From Zunongwangia sp. ESRF-bin46 (GTDB lineage Bacteria > Bacteroidota > Bacteroidia > Flavobacteriales > Flavobacteriaceae), in contig NTLF01000020.1 of NCBI GenBank assembly GCA_002631855.1, positions 62,001 to 126,000 on the forward strand: a DNA stretch of 64,000 nt, read 5' to 3'. Under the pieces are notes generated by a model. The model was not told the origin of the DNA, searched no databases, and saw only the letters and a program-made list of their open reading frames with translations. Below, piece by piece: positions 55,525 to 63,512 of this stretch. Position numbers and translations under genes: made by a program. Within the stretch, counting starts at the first letter, position 1, and each line of letters opens with the position of its first letter.

Positions 55525-56299
55525 ATTTGAAGATACCATTCGCGAGAAATTACAAGAAAGGGAAATACAACCTTCTAGCGAGTCTTGGGAAAAGTTGAAT
55601 GCCCGCTTAGGAAAGCCAAAACAAAAGAAAAACTACTTTATTTGGTATGCAGTTGCAGCCAGTTTGGTAAGTATTTTAGTAATCGGGTCATTGTTGTTCA
55701 GTAAAACAGGTAAGGTTTCTAATTCTGAAGACATAGTTGAAACACCAATCAATAAAGAGGTGTTAGATTCTGAAAAACAAACGGAAAATGTTCCACAGAA
55801 AACAAATATAGAAGAAATTGCTATTCAAGAGAATAGTGTTTTGAAAGAAGAATCGGAACAACAAGTTCCAAAAAAGCAATTATCAAAACATACTCTTCAG
55901 CCTAAACAGCCAATAAAAATTTCCGAAGAAAAAGTAAACGATAAAGCAATTGCTAAAACCGAAACCAATTTTAACGACAAGTCTATTCCGAATAATAAAC
56001 CAATAGACAATATCAACTTTATTGAGAACAAAGTTGATGAGGTAGTAGCACAGGTAAAAGAGATCCAAGATAAAAACAATACGGTAACCGCCGAAGAAGT
56101 TGATGCGCTTTTAGCCAATGCACAGCGGGATATTAAAACCAGACAAATACTCAATCCTGAAACTCAAAAAGTAGATGCTGCAGCTTTGCTTTTAGATGTA
56201 GAACTTGAGCTAGAACAAAGCTTTAGAGAAAAAGTGTTCGACGCCTTAGGCGAAGGGTTCAATAAAATACGGACTGCCGTGAGCGAACGTAATAATTAA
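55511..56299 (+). CDS. Membrane protein, possible anti-sigma partner
   Basis: A 262-aa protein. Residues 1-40 (KFEDTIREKLQEREIQPSSESWEKLNARLG) resemble the short cytoplasmic segment of Bacteroidota anti-sigma-type proteins. One transmembrane helix lies at ~42-63 (YFIWYAVAASLVSILVIGSLLF). The rest is a Lys/Glu/Asn-rich, largely disordered periplasmic region with a C-terminal helix (LDVELELEQSFREKVFDALGEG). It overlaps the sigma gene by 14 bp. The anti-sigma role is inferred from position and topology only. Confidence 0.75.
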   Translation: MEPNKFEDTIREKLQEREIQPSSESWEKLNARLGKPKQKKNYFIWYAVAASLVSILVIGSLLFSKTGKVSNSEDIVETPINKEVLDSEKQTENVPQKTNIEEIAIQENSVLKEESEQQVPKKQLSKHTLQPKQPIKISEEKVNDKAIAKTETNFNDKSIPNNKPIDNINFIENKVDEVVAQVKEIQDKNNTVTAEEVDALLANAQRDIKTRQILNPETQKVDAAALLLDVELELEQSFREKVFDALGEGFNKIRTAVSERNN

Positions 56300-56332
56300 T
56301 ATACAATAATTCATTCATCAATCACGCCCAGA

Positions 56333-56363
56333 GGCAATCCCTTCCAGAACTGGGAGGGGAGCC
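56333..56363 (+). promoter_or_regulatory. GC-rich hairpin in the leader of the outer-membrane protein
   Basis: GGC / GCC close a hairpin whose inner stem is CCCTTCCAG / CTGGGAGGG. It stands out in an AT-rich intergenic region 24 bp before the start codon at 56388 and has no T tract, so it is more likely a 5'-UTR structure than a terminator. Confidence 0.5.
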
Positions 56364-56387
56364 AAAAGGTATTAAATCACACAAATC

Positions 56388-57452
56388 ATGAAGATATTTA
56401 CGTATTGTACCGTTTTGACGGTATGGTTGCTGACTATTGTCTCAGCACAAGCACAGGAAAACGACTTAGCAAACGATATTGCTATTTTAAAAGCCGCACA
56501 AGAGCAAGTTGTGACCGAAGAAAAGGAAGCGCTTAAAAACGAAGTGGAAGACATCAATCAACGATTGGACAGTAATGAAATCACATTACCTGAAGCAGAA
56601 CAGTTAAAAGAACAAGCTGCCGAAAAACGAGCGCTGAACATTGAAAACCGTTTGGCGATAATCGATAATAAAATAGCTTTGTTAGAGCGAAATGGTGGCA
56701 ATGAAAATTTAGCCGACGACTCTGAACGAGTTGTGATTCGTATTGGTTCCAATAATGATGAAGACGACTCTTATATATTTTTAGGAAAAAAAAATAAAGC
56801 TAAAAAATACGACCGTAGAACAACCAGCGCTTTTGTATTAGCATTTGGTTTAAACAATGTAATTACGGATGGGCAATCCTTAGATGATTCAGACTTTAAA
56901 ATAGGGGGGAGCCGTTTTGCCGAAATAGGTTGGGCGTGGCGAACACGTGTGTTTAAAAATACTAATTGGCTTCGGGTAAAATATGGTTTTTCTTTTCAGT
57001 TTAATGGTCTGAAACCTACTGATAACAGATACTACGTAGATACCGGCGATCAAACTGAATTACAGGAATTCCGTTTAGATTTGGATAAATCTAAGTTTCG
57101 AATGGATAATTTAGTATTTCCGCTTCATTTTGAGTTTGGCCCTTCAGAAAAAATTGAAAAAGATGAATATTTTAGATACAACACCTATAATAAAATTAAA
57201 GTAGGGCTAGGTGGGTATGCAGGTTTTAACCTTAGCTCACGTCAAAAGCTTAAATATTCCGAAGACGGAGAAGATGTGAAAGAAAAACTGAAAGCAAATT
57301 ACAACACCAATAATTTTATCTATGGTGTAAGCGGTTACATAGGCTGGAAGGGAACAGCTGTTTATTTAAAATATGACTTAAACACTATTTTTAAAGATAA
57401 CCCAATCGATCAAAGAAATGTTTCTTTAGGACTTCGTTTTGATGTTGATTAA
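56388..57452 (+). CDS. Outer-membrane beta-barrel protein with N-terminal coiled coil
   Basis: A 354-aa exported protein. Signal peptide to about residue 22 (VSAQAQ), a Glu/Lys-rich coiled coil at ~25-110, then a beta-rich C-terminal domain of alternating polar and aromatic residues (RVKYGFSFQFNG, YNKIKVGLGGYAGFNL, VYLKYDLNTIF, VSLGLRFDV) typical of small porin-like barrels. It follows the sigma/membrane-protein pair by 88 bp and may be their target. Function unknown beyond the outer-membrane location. Confidence 0.82.
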   Translation: MKIFTYCTVLTVWLLTIVSAQAQENDLANDIAILKAAQEQVVTEEKEALKNEVEDINQRLDSNEITLPEAEQLKEQAAEKRALNIENRLAIIDNKIALLERNGGNENLADDSERVVIRIGSNNDEDDSYIFLGKKNKAKKYDRRTTSAFVLAFGLNNVITDGQSLDDSDFKIGGSRFAEIGWAWRTRVFKNTNWLRVKYGFSFQFNGLKPTDNRYYVDTGDQTELQEFRLDLDKSKFRMDNLVFPLHFEFGPSEKIEKDEYFRYNTYNKIKVGLGGYAGFNLSSRQKLKYSEDGEDVKEKLKANYNTNNFIYGVSGYIGWKGTAVYLKYDLNTIFKDNPIDQRNVSLGLRFDVD

Positions 57453-57474
57453 TATCTTGAATTGCCATTTTTTT

Positions 57475-57507
57475 AAAAGCTTCTTTTTTCTGAAAAGAGG
57501 CTTTTTT
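57475..57507 (+). terminator. Intrinsic terminator after the outer-membrane protein gene
   Basis: AAAAGCTTC (57475-57483) pairs with GAGGCTTTT (57497-57505) with one G-U pair, followed by T. Confidence 0.75.
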
Positions 57508-57576
57508 GTTTTCTGTAAGTAATTCTTAAAAGCGACTTCCATTTTATTATATTTGTTTTAATAAACTTCCTGAAAT

Positions 57577-59538
57577 TTGATAGCAAAAACCACCATAGAC
57601 AATGTGTTTGAAACCGCTCGCGTAGAAGAGGTGATTGGTGATTTTGTACAACTGAAAAAATCAGGTAGTAACTTCAAAGGGCTTAGTCCGTTTAGTGATG
57701 AGCGCACCCCTAGTTTTATGGTGTCGCCCGTAAAACAGATTTGGAAAGATTTCAGTAGTGGAAAAGGCGGAAATGTGGTCGCTTTTTTAATGGAACACGA
57801 ACATTTTACCTATCCAGAAGCTATAAAATACCTCGCCAAAAAGTATGGAATTGAGGTTGAAGAAACCCAACAGACCGACGAACAAAAACAACAAGCTGAT
57901 GAACGTGAAAGTTTATACCTAGTTAGCGAGTTTGCGAAAGATTATTTTAAGCACGTGTTGTTTAAAACCGAAGAAGGAAAGGCAATTGGTCTTAGTTATT
58001 TTAAAGAACGGGGCTTTACTGAAGAAACCATTAAAAAGTTTGATTTAGGTTTCTCACCCGATAGTTGGGATGCGTTTACCAATCACGCCATAAAAAAAGG
58101 GTATAAACTCGACTATCTTGAAAAAACGGGCTTAACGATAGTAAAGGGAGAGAAACAGTTCGACCGTTTTAAAGGTCGGGTCATGTTTCCTATCCGTAGT
58201 ATGAGCGGCCGTACTTTGGGTTTTGGTGGTCGTATTTTAACAAACGATAAAAAGGCAGCCAAATATCTCAACTCGCCGGAGAGTGATATTTACCACAAAA
58301 GTAAAGTGCTGTATGGTATTTATCATGCCAAACAAAGCATTGCCAAAGAAGATAACTGCTACCTGGTTGAAGGGTATACCGATGTAATACAGTTTCATCA
58401 AGCTGGGATTGAAAATGTTGTATCGTCTTCTGGTACAGCATTGACGCCAGAACAAATTCGGTTGGTAAATAGACTTACTCAAAACATCACCGTTCTTTTT
58501 GATGGTGATGCTGCTGGGTTGCGCGCCTCACTTCGTGGTGTCGATTTAATTTTGGAACAGGGAATGAACGTGAAAATCTGTACGTTCCCAGAAGGAGAAG
58601 ATCCCGATAGCTTTTCACGGAAAAACTCGTTGGAAACGCTGACGCTTTATTTAGAAGAAAATTCTCGAGATTTTATTTCTTTTAAAGCATCCTTGTTAGC
58701 TAAAGAAGCAAAAAACGATCCTATAAAAAAAGCCGATACCATTCGTGATATGGTGGTGAGCATTTCAAAAATCCCTGATGTAATTAAGCAGGAGATTTAT
58801 ATTAAGGAATGTGCTCGTATTATGGATATTTCAGAAGAAGTGCTGTTCAATACCCTTGCTCAGTTGCTTCAGAAAGATAAACGAGATGCTTCCCGAAAAA
58901 AACAGCCTGAAAAAAAATCAATGGAGGTGGTTCCTTCAGAAAAAGAAAAAGCAGAAAAGATTGATGTCCAGTTCGAGTTGGAACGTAAAATCATCGAGTT
59001 GCTATTGCTGTATGGAACTAAGGAAGAAGATTTTGAAGAATTAATACTTGATACCGATGAAAAGGGCGATGTTACTTTTAAACCCGAAATGCAAACGACA
59101 ACGGTGTTTCAGAAAATATTTTTAGATCTTCAAGAAGATGAAATTGAATTTACCAACGAAGCATTTAAAGATTTATATTATGACATTATAAACCGGTTAA
59201 CACGCGAAGAGGATTTAAAAGTAGATGCCTTTGTAAATAGTTTGCAACCTGAAAAAGCATCGGCCGTGACCGATATTTTAATGGAAGAAGAAAAATACAG
59301 CTTGCACGATTGGGAACGCAATGAAATATATGTAAAAGAAAAAGAACACTCTGTTTCACAAGTTGTGAGTGAAACTATTTTAAATTTACGTCGCGAATTA
59401 GTGAACCAAAAGATTAAAGAGCTTTCAGATGCTATTAAAGAACAAAACCCAGAGGGCTCACAAGTAGACCTGCAAGATGTTGTGGATTACATTACACTTA
59501 AAAAAGTAATTTCGGAAAAACTACGTAGGGTGTTATAA
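57577..59538 (+). CDS. dnaG: DNA primase, zinc-ligand-less N-terminal domain
   Basis: A 653-aa primase starting at TTG 57577 (MIAKTTIDNVFETARVEEVIGDFV, the usual flavobacterial start). The CHC2-like domain (~1-100) keeps the fold (GLSPFSDERTPSFMVSPVKQ, FSSGKGGN) but all four zinc ligands are replaced: CPFH by SPFS and CFGC by DFSS. The Toprim core is intact (YLVEGYTDVIQFHQ, LFDGDAAGLRAS). The C-terminal ~200 residues are a divergent helicase-binding part. It synthesises RNA primers for replication. The absence of zinc ligands is probably common to this family of bacteria. Confidence 0.95.
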   Translation: MIAKTTIDNVFETARVEEVIGDFVQLKKSGSNFKGLSPFSDERTPSFMVSPVKQIWKDFSSGKGGNVVAFLMEHEHFTYPEAIKYLAKKYGIEVEETQQTDEQKQQADERESLYLVSEFAKDYFKHVLFKTEEGKAIGLSYFKERGFTEETIKKFDLGFSPDSWDAFTNHAIKKGYKLDYLEKTGLTIVKGEKQFDRFKGRVMFPIRSMSGRTLGFGGRILTNDKKAAKYLNSPESDIYHKSKVLYGIYHAKQSIAKEDNCYLVEGYTDVIQFHQAGIENVVSSSGTALTPEQIRLVNRLTQNITVLFDGDAAGLRASLRGVDLILEQGMNVKICTFPEGEDPDSFSRKNSLETLTLYLEENSRDFISFKASLLAKEAKNDPIKKADTIRDMVVSISKIPDVIKQEIYIKECARIMDISEEVLFNTLAQLLQKDKRDASRKKQPEKKSMEVVPSEKEKAEKIDVQFELERKIIELLLLYGTKEEDFEELILDTDEKGDVTFKPEMQTTTVFQKIFLDLQEDEIEFTNEAFKDLYYDIINRLTREEDLKVDAFVNSLQPEKASAVTDILMEEEKYSLHDWERNEIYVKEKEHSVSQVVSETILNLRRELVNQKIKELSDAIKEQNPEGSQVDLQDVVDYITLKKVISEKLRRVL

Positions 59539-60174
59539 TTACCCAAATTGAAACATACGGGACTGGTGTATCAAATCTGCCAGGTTATCTACTTTCAACT
59601 TTTTAAGTAACCTTGTTTTATAAGTACTTACTGTTTTTTCGTTAATGTTAAGTGCATTAGCAATGTCCTTGTTTCTTTTTCCTCTAGAAAGTAAGTTTAA
59701 TACTTCAATTTCGCGGGATGAAAGCTTTTTATAACGGCTTATCGCACTGCTTTCACCTACATTACGGCTTGTAAATGTAGAAGTAAGTTCTTCGTTTAGG
59801 AAAATTCCACCTTTAGCAATTTTACCAAGTGCGTCTAAAAACACTTTAGTGGAAGCTGTTTTTGGCACATACCCTGCAGCACCTGATTTTATTGAACGAA
59901 GCGCATAGATTTCTTCTGGGTGTGTTGAAAATATCAAAACCCTAGTTTGTGGAAAAGATTCTTTAATGCTTCTTAGCGCGTTAATGCCGTTAATTTGCGG
60001 CATGTCTATTTCCATGATGAGAATATCAGGGCTATGGTCCTGTAAACTTTTGTAAAGCTCTTCTCCGTTATTAACTTTTGCAAGTATTGAGAATTCATCT
60101 TTTTTCTTTTTCAGCATACAGGAAATCCCTTTACGGGTTACCGGATGATGATCTGCAATGACAATTTTTTTCAT
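59539..60174 (-). CDS. Orphan response regulator, LuxR type, Glu at phosphoacceptor
   Basis: A 211-aa receiver/LuxR protein. The receiver aligns well (IADHHPVTRKG, VLIFSTHPEE, YVPKTAS) but the phosphoacceptor block is LIMEIDMP, with Glu55 where the family has Asp, and the N-terminal acidic pair is Asp8-His9. The output domain (LSSREIEVLNLLSRGKRNKDIANALNINEKTVSTYKTRLL) is intact. No histidine kinase is adjacent. It may work without phosphorylation, with Glu mimicking the active state. A 22-bp palindrome lies upstream. Confidence 0.92.
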   Translation of the reverse strand: MKKIVIADHHPVTRKGISCMLKKKKDEFSILAKVNNGEELYKSLQDHSPDILIMEIDMPQINGINALRSIKESFPQTRVLIFSTHPEEIYALRSIKSGAAGYVPKTASTKVFLDALGKIAKGGIFLNEELTSTFTSRNVGESSAISRYKKLSSREIEVLNLLSRGKRNKDIANALNINEKTVSTYKTRLLKKLKVDNLADLIHQSRMFQFG

Positions 60175-60228
60175 TAGTCTCTTTGTTAGTATTCCTTAAT
60201 AATTTTTAAGGGAGCAAAAAGTGTGAGG

Positions 60229-60250
60229 TTTGTAATATTTATACTACAAA
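60229..60250. promoter_or_regulatory. 22-bp palindrome upstream of the orphan response regulator
   Basis: TTTGTAATAT, TT, ATACTACAAA: one mismatch between 10-bp arms. It lies 54 bp before the regulator start and overlaps the -33 region of a -7-like CACTTTTTG on the minus strand. Confidence 0.5.
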
Positions 60251-60318
60251 TCAAAACTAAAAAAAAGATTGTCAGTATGAGAGATTATTCGTTCAACGTA
60301 CAGAAAACTCGTTGAATA

Positions 60319-61113
60319 CTATAAAACCTTGTAGGAATTAGGAATATTGCATACAGGAATTGGGTTCATTTTGTGCTGGTTAGCGGTATTTAGGCGTAAG
60401 TAAATGTTAAAAACCTCTTGTTTTCTTCCTTCAAAATCGGTTGGTTTTTTACCATTTTCTTTCATTTTCATAGCCCATTCCAATTCGTCATAACTAGCTC
60501 CAATTTGATCCTCATCGGTACGGCTATCACCAAAAAGACCATCTGTTGGGGCAGCTTCTAAAATAGAGGTAGGCACTTCAAGAAAACGTCCTAATTCATA
60601 CACTTCACTTTTAAGCAAATCGGCTATTGGGCTTAAATCTACTCCGCCATCTCCATATTTGGTATAAAAACCTACACCAAAATCCTCAACTTTATTTCCG
60701 GTACCGGCTACTAAATATCGATGCAATCCTGCAAAATAATATAAGGTGCTCATGCGTAATCGTGCACGGGTGTTAGCCAGGGCCAAGTCTAAAAAAGTAA
60801 TATCGTTGGTTTGTGGTACTTCGGTTTTAAATTGTTCAAAAACAGAAGTGAGGTCTACCTTAACATCGCTCACATTTGCATAATGGGTTTTTAAAGCAGC
60901 AATATGCTTTTGGCCGCGAGTAACTTGACTTTGAGCCTGATGAATAGGCATTTCTAGGCACAATGTTCTAAGGCCAGTTTTAGCACATAAGGCAGATGTT
61001 ACGGCAGAGTCAATACCTCCACTTATGCCTACTACAAAACCATCCATATTGGCATTGGTTGCATATTCTTTTAACCAATTTACAATGTGATTTACTACTT
61101 TTTCGGTTTGCAT
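60319..61113 (-). CDS. nadE: NAD+ synthase (ammonia-dependent)
   Basis: A 264-aa NadE without a glutaminase domain, so ammonia is the nitrogen donor. The ATP-pyrophosphatase motif is VVGISGGIDSAVTSA, with GTGNKVEDFGVGFYTKYGDGG and DLSPIADLLKSEV further on. It converts nicotinic acid adenine dinucleotide to NAD+. It is divergent from the gldB-gldC genes, as often seen in Flavobacteriaceae. Confidence 0.96.
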   Translation of the reverse strand: MQTEKVVNHIVNWLKEYATNANMDGFVVGISGGIDSAVTSALCAKTGLRTLCLEMPIHQAQSQVTRGQKHIAALKTHYANVSDVKVDLTSVFEQFKTEVPQTNDITFLDLALANTRARLRMSTLYYFAGLHRYLVAGTGNKVEDFGVGFYTKYGDGGVDLSPIADLLKSEVYELGRFLEVPTSILEAAPTDGLFGDSRTDEDQIGASYDELEWAMKMKENGKKPTDFEGRKQEVFNIYLRLNTANQHKMNPIPVCNIPNSYKVL

Positions 61114-61264
61114 AGTGCTTTTTATTTATGGTGAACTTTTAAAGTGTGAGTACTTAATATTCCAATATTTTGAACTATAAAGCCTACCTTTGCACACAAA
61201 AATAAACTAAAGTTAAAATTTAAAAAAGGAGATAACGTTAAACAGTTGTCAAATTGTGTCTTAT

Positions 61265-62227
61265 ATGAAGTTTTACGTGTTGTTATTAGTATTTGTAGTA
61301 GCCTTTTTTACGGCTTGTGATTCAAAAAGTAAAAAAGAAAAGGAGATTGAAGCCATTCCTATGGATGTAGATGTGGTTCGTTTTGATAAGGAGTTTGCAG
61401 CGGCATCTGTTCAGGATATCCCGAAACTTAAAAAAGAGTATCCACAATTTTTTCCGAAGCAATTTGCAGACAGTGTTTGGGTGTCTAGAATTCAAGATAC
61501 CTTGCAACAACAATTAGACGCTGAGGTTACTAAACAATTTCCTGATAATTCTGAAATTGAAGATCAACTTACTCCTTTGTTTCAGCATATACAGTATTAC
61601 TTCCCTGAATTTACACCACCAACGATTTTCACGGTAACATCAGATGTAGATTATAATAATAAGGTAATTGCTACAGATACGATGTTGGTCGTTGCCCTTG
61701 ACACGTATTTAGGAAGCGACCACCGTTTTTACGAAGGTATCCAAAAATATATTTCCAAAGATTTAAAACCGGTTCAACTTGCGCCAGATGTAGCTTCGGT
61801 TTATGCTCGACAGCTTATTTCAAAACCACAAAAACGCGACTTGTTGGCCCAGATGATTTTCTTCGGAAAAGAGCTTTATTTAAAAGACCTTTGGCTGCCA
61901 AATACACCTGATAACGAAAAAATAGGCTACACGGAAGCCGAATTACAATGGGCACAAGAAAATGAAGAGTATATGTGGCGTTATTTTGTAGAAAAAGAAC
62001 TGTTGTACAGTACAAACCCTAAATTACCAGCTCGTTTTATAAACAAAGCTCCATTTTCTAAATTCTACTTAGAAATTGATAACGAATCCCCCGGAATGGT
62101 AGGGCGTTATTTGGGCTGGCAAATTGTACGAGCATATATGGAAAACAACTCGGTGAACCTCAAAAAGATGCTTCAGGAAAAACCGGAAACGATATTTAAT
62201 AATTCAAAATATAAACCAAAAAAGTAA
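61265..62227 (+). CDS. gldB: Gliding motility lipoprotein GldB
   Basis: A 320-aa lipoprotein starting at ATG 61265; Cys18 (VAFFTAC) marks lipid attachment. The body matches GldB (DVVRFDKEFAAA, FPKQFADSVWVSRIQDTLQQQL, ITDELQ-like helices, SPGMVGRYLGWQIVRAYM). GldB is needed for gliding and for type IX secretion in Flavobacterium. A -7-like TACCTTTG is at 61185-61192. Its stop overlaps the gldC start by 1 bp, so they are coupled. Confidence 0.93.
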   Translation: MKFYVLLLVFVVAFFTACDSKSKKEKEIEAIPMDVDVVRFDKEFAAASVQDIPKLKKEYPQFFPKQFADSVWVSRIQDTLQQQLDAEVTKQFPDNSEIEDQLTPLFQHIQYYFPEFTPPTIFTVTSDVDYNNKVIATDTMLVVALDTYLGSDHRFYEGIQKYISKDLKPVQLAPDVASVYARQLISKPQKRDLLAQMIFFGKELYLKDLWLPNTPDNEKIGYTEAELQWAQENEEYMWRYFVEKELLYSTNPKLPARFINKAPFSKFYLEIDNESPGMVGRYLGWQIVRAYMENNSVNLKKMLQEKPETIFNNSKYKPKK

Positions 62228-62562
62228 TGGGAAAAAACACTTCAGAAATTAATATAAACATCGATCTTGACGAAAATAAAGTCCCTGAAAAATTACAATG
62301 GTCTGCTCCAGATGGAGGTGTGGAAAATGAAGAGGCAAAAGCAATTTTTCTAAACGTTTGGGATCACGATAAAAGAGAGTCCCTCCGCATTGATCTTTGG
62401 ACTAAAGATATGCCGTTGGATGATATGAAAATTTTCTTCCACCAAACGCTAAGTGCTATGGCCGATACTTTTGAGCGTGCTACAAACGATGAAAAAATGA
62501 GTGCTACCATGCGTGATTTTTGTGATTATTTCGCTGAAAAATTAGAGCTTACCAAAGAGTGA
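62227..62562 (+). CDS. gldC: Gliding motility protein GldC
   Basis: A 111-aa soluble GldC (SEININIDLDENKVPEKLQWSA, LRIDLWTKDMPLDDMKIFFHQTL). It supports gliding together with GldB but has no known enzymatic function. The start overlaps the gldB stop by 1 bp and the stop overlaps the next start (TGATG). Confidence 0.93.
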   Translation: MGKNTSEININIDLDENKVPEKLQWSAPDGGVENEEAKAIFLNVWDHDKRESLRIDLWTKDMPLDDMKIFFHQTLSAMADTFERATNDEKMSATMRDFCDYFAEKLELTKE

Positions 62563-62927
62563 TGCGGCTCATTTTTGTGTATAATGCAGATTCGGGTAAA
62601 CGAAAAGCATATTTAGATAGTTTACATAAGATTATAAGTCCTTCAACGTATACTTGCAGCCTTTGCGAATTGACTTATGGTGTTTTTTCAGAAAAGAAAA
62701 AGTGGACGCTATTTCGAAAACAGGAAGATATAGAAATGGATTTTTATCATAAAGATGAATTTGTGAAAAAATTCAGGTCTAAGTGGTTGCCTAAATATAC
62801 ATTTCCTATTGTTCTTTCAGAAAATGGTGGTGAATTAGAAATTTTTCTTTCTTCGGAAAAATTAAATAAGATAGAAACTCTTGAGGCTCTTATTGAAACA
62901 GTTAAGAAAGGTCTATCGTCGTATTAA
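62562..62927 (+). CDS. Conserved small protein of unknown function
   Basis: A 121-aa protein that I do not recognise as a named family. It begins RLIFVYNADSGKRKAYLDSLHKI, has two close cysteines (TYTCSLCELTYG) followed by a Trp- and Lys-rich stretch, and FPIVLSENGGELEIFLSSEKLN. The CxxC might bind metal. It is coupled to gldC by TGATG and its 3' end overlaps the convergent GTPase gene by 26 bp. Confidence 0.8.
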   Translation: MRLIFVYNADSGKRKAYLDSLHKIISPSTYTCSLCELTYGVFSEKKKWTLFRKQEDIEMDFYHKDEFVKKFRSKWLPKYTFPIVLSENGGELEIFLSSEKLNKIETLEALIETVKKGLSSY

Positions 62928-63507
62928 TTTGACCAATATACTGTAAAACTTCGTCACGCCCAGTTGCATTGGTTGATGAAGTGACAAAATACTGTGGCAT
63001 CTCTACCCAAGTTTCAAGCATTTTTTCTTGATAGGCTTTTAGGTTTCGCTCTAATGCCTTTGGTTTTAATTTATCAGCTTTGGTAAAAATTATTGCAAAA
63101 GGTATTTGGTTTTCACCCAGCCATTCCATAAACTCAAGATCGACGGGTTGTGGTTCGTGACGACAATCTATTAAAACAAAGCCCATAATGAGCTGCTCTC
63201 TTTTGGTAAAGTACTCAGTAATAAATTTTTGAAATGTCTTTTTACTTTTTTTAGAAACCTTGGCGTAACCATAACCAGGCAGATCTACTAAATGCCAGTT
63301 TTTATTAACTAAAAAATGATTGATAAGCTGTGTTTTACCAGGGCGACCCGATGTTTTTGCAAGGCTCTTTCGTTGCATTAACATATTGATAAGGGATGAC
63401 TTACCAACATTAGACCGGCCAATAAAAGCATATTCGGGTAGTCGTGATAAAGGGCACTTGGCAACATCGCTGTTGCTCATTACAAATTCTGCCGCTTTAA
63501 TTTTCAT
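62902..63507 (-). CDS. yihA: Ribosome biogenesis GTP-binding protein YihA/YsxC (EngB)
   Basis: A 201-aa GTPase from ATG 63507 (MKIKAAEFV); a TTG at 63537 in frame would overlap the upstream gene and is unlikely. Motifs are G1 GRSNVGKSSLIN, G2 region TSGRPGKTQLINHF, G3 DLPGYGYA and G4 TKADKL. It helps assemble the 50S subunit. It follows the alpha/beta hydrolase gene by 5 bp on the minus strand and overlaps the convergent small protein by 26 bp. Confidence 0.95.
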   Translation of the reverse strand: MKIKAAEFVMSNSDVAKCPLSRLPEYAFIGRSNVGKSSLINMLMQRKSLAKTSGRPGKTQLINHFLVNKNWHLVDLPGYGYAKVSKKSKKTFQKFITEYFTKREQLIMGFVLIDCRHEPQPVDLEFMEWLGENQIPFAIIFTKADKLKPKALERNLKAYQEKMLETWVEMPQYFVTSSTNATGRDEVLQYIGQINTTIDLS

Positions 63508-63512
63508 ATAGC

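Noticed and set aside
61225-61234. Shine-Dalgarno-like AAGGAG upstream of gldB
   Set aside because: It is about 35 bp from the gldB ATG and no in-frame start follows at normal spacing; Bacteroidota rarely rely on such sites.
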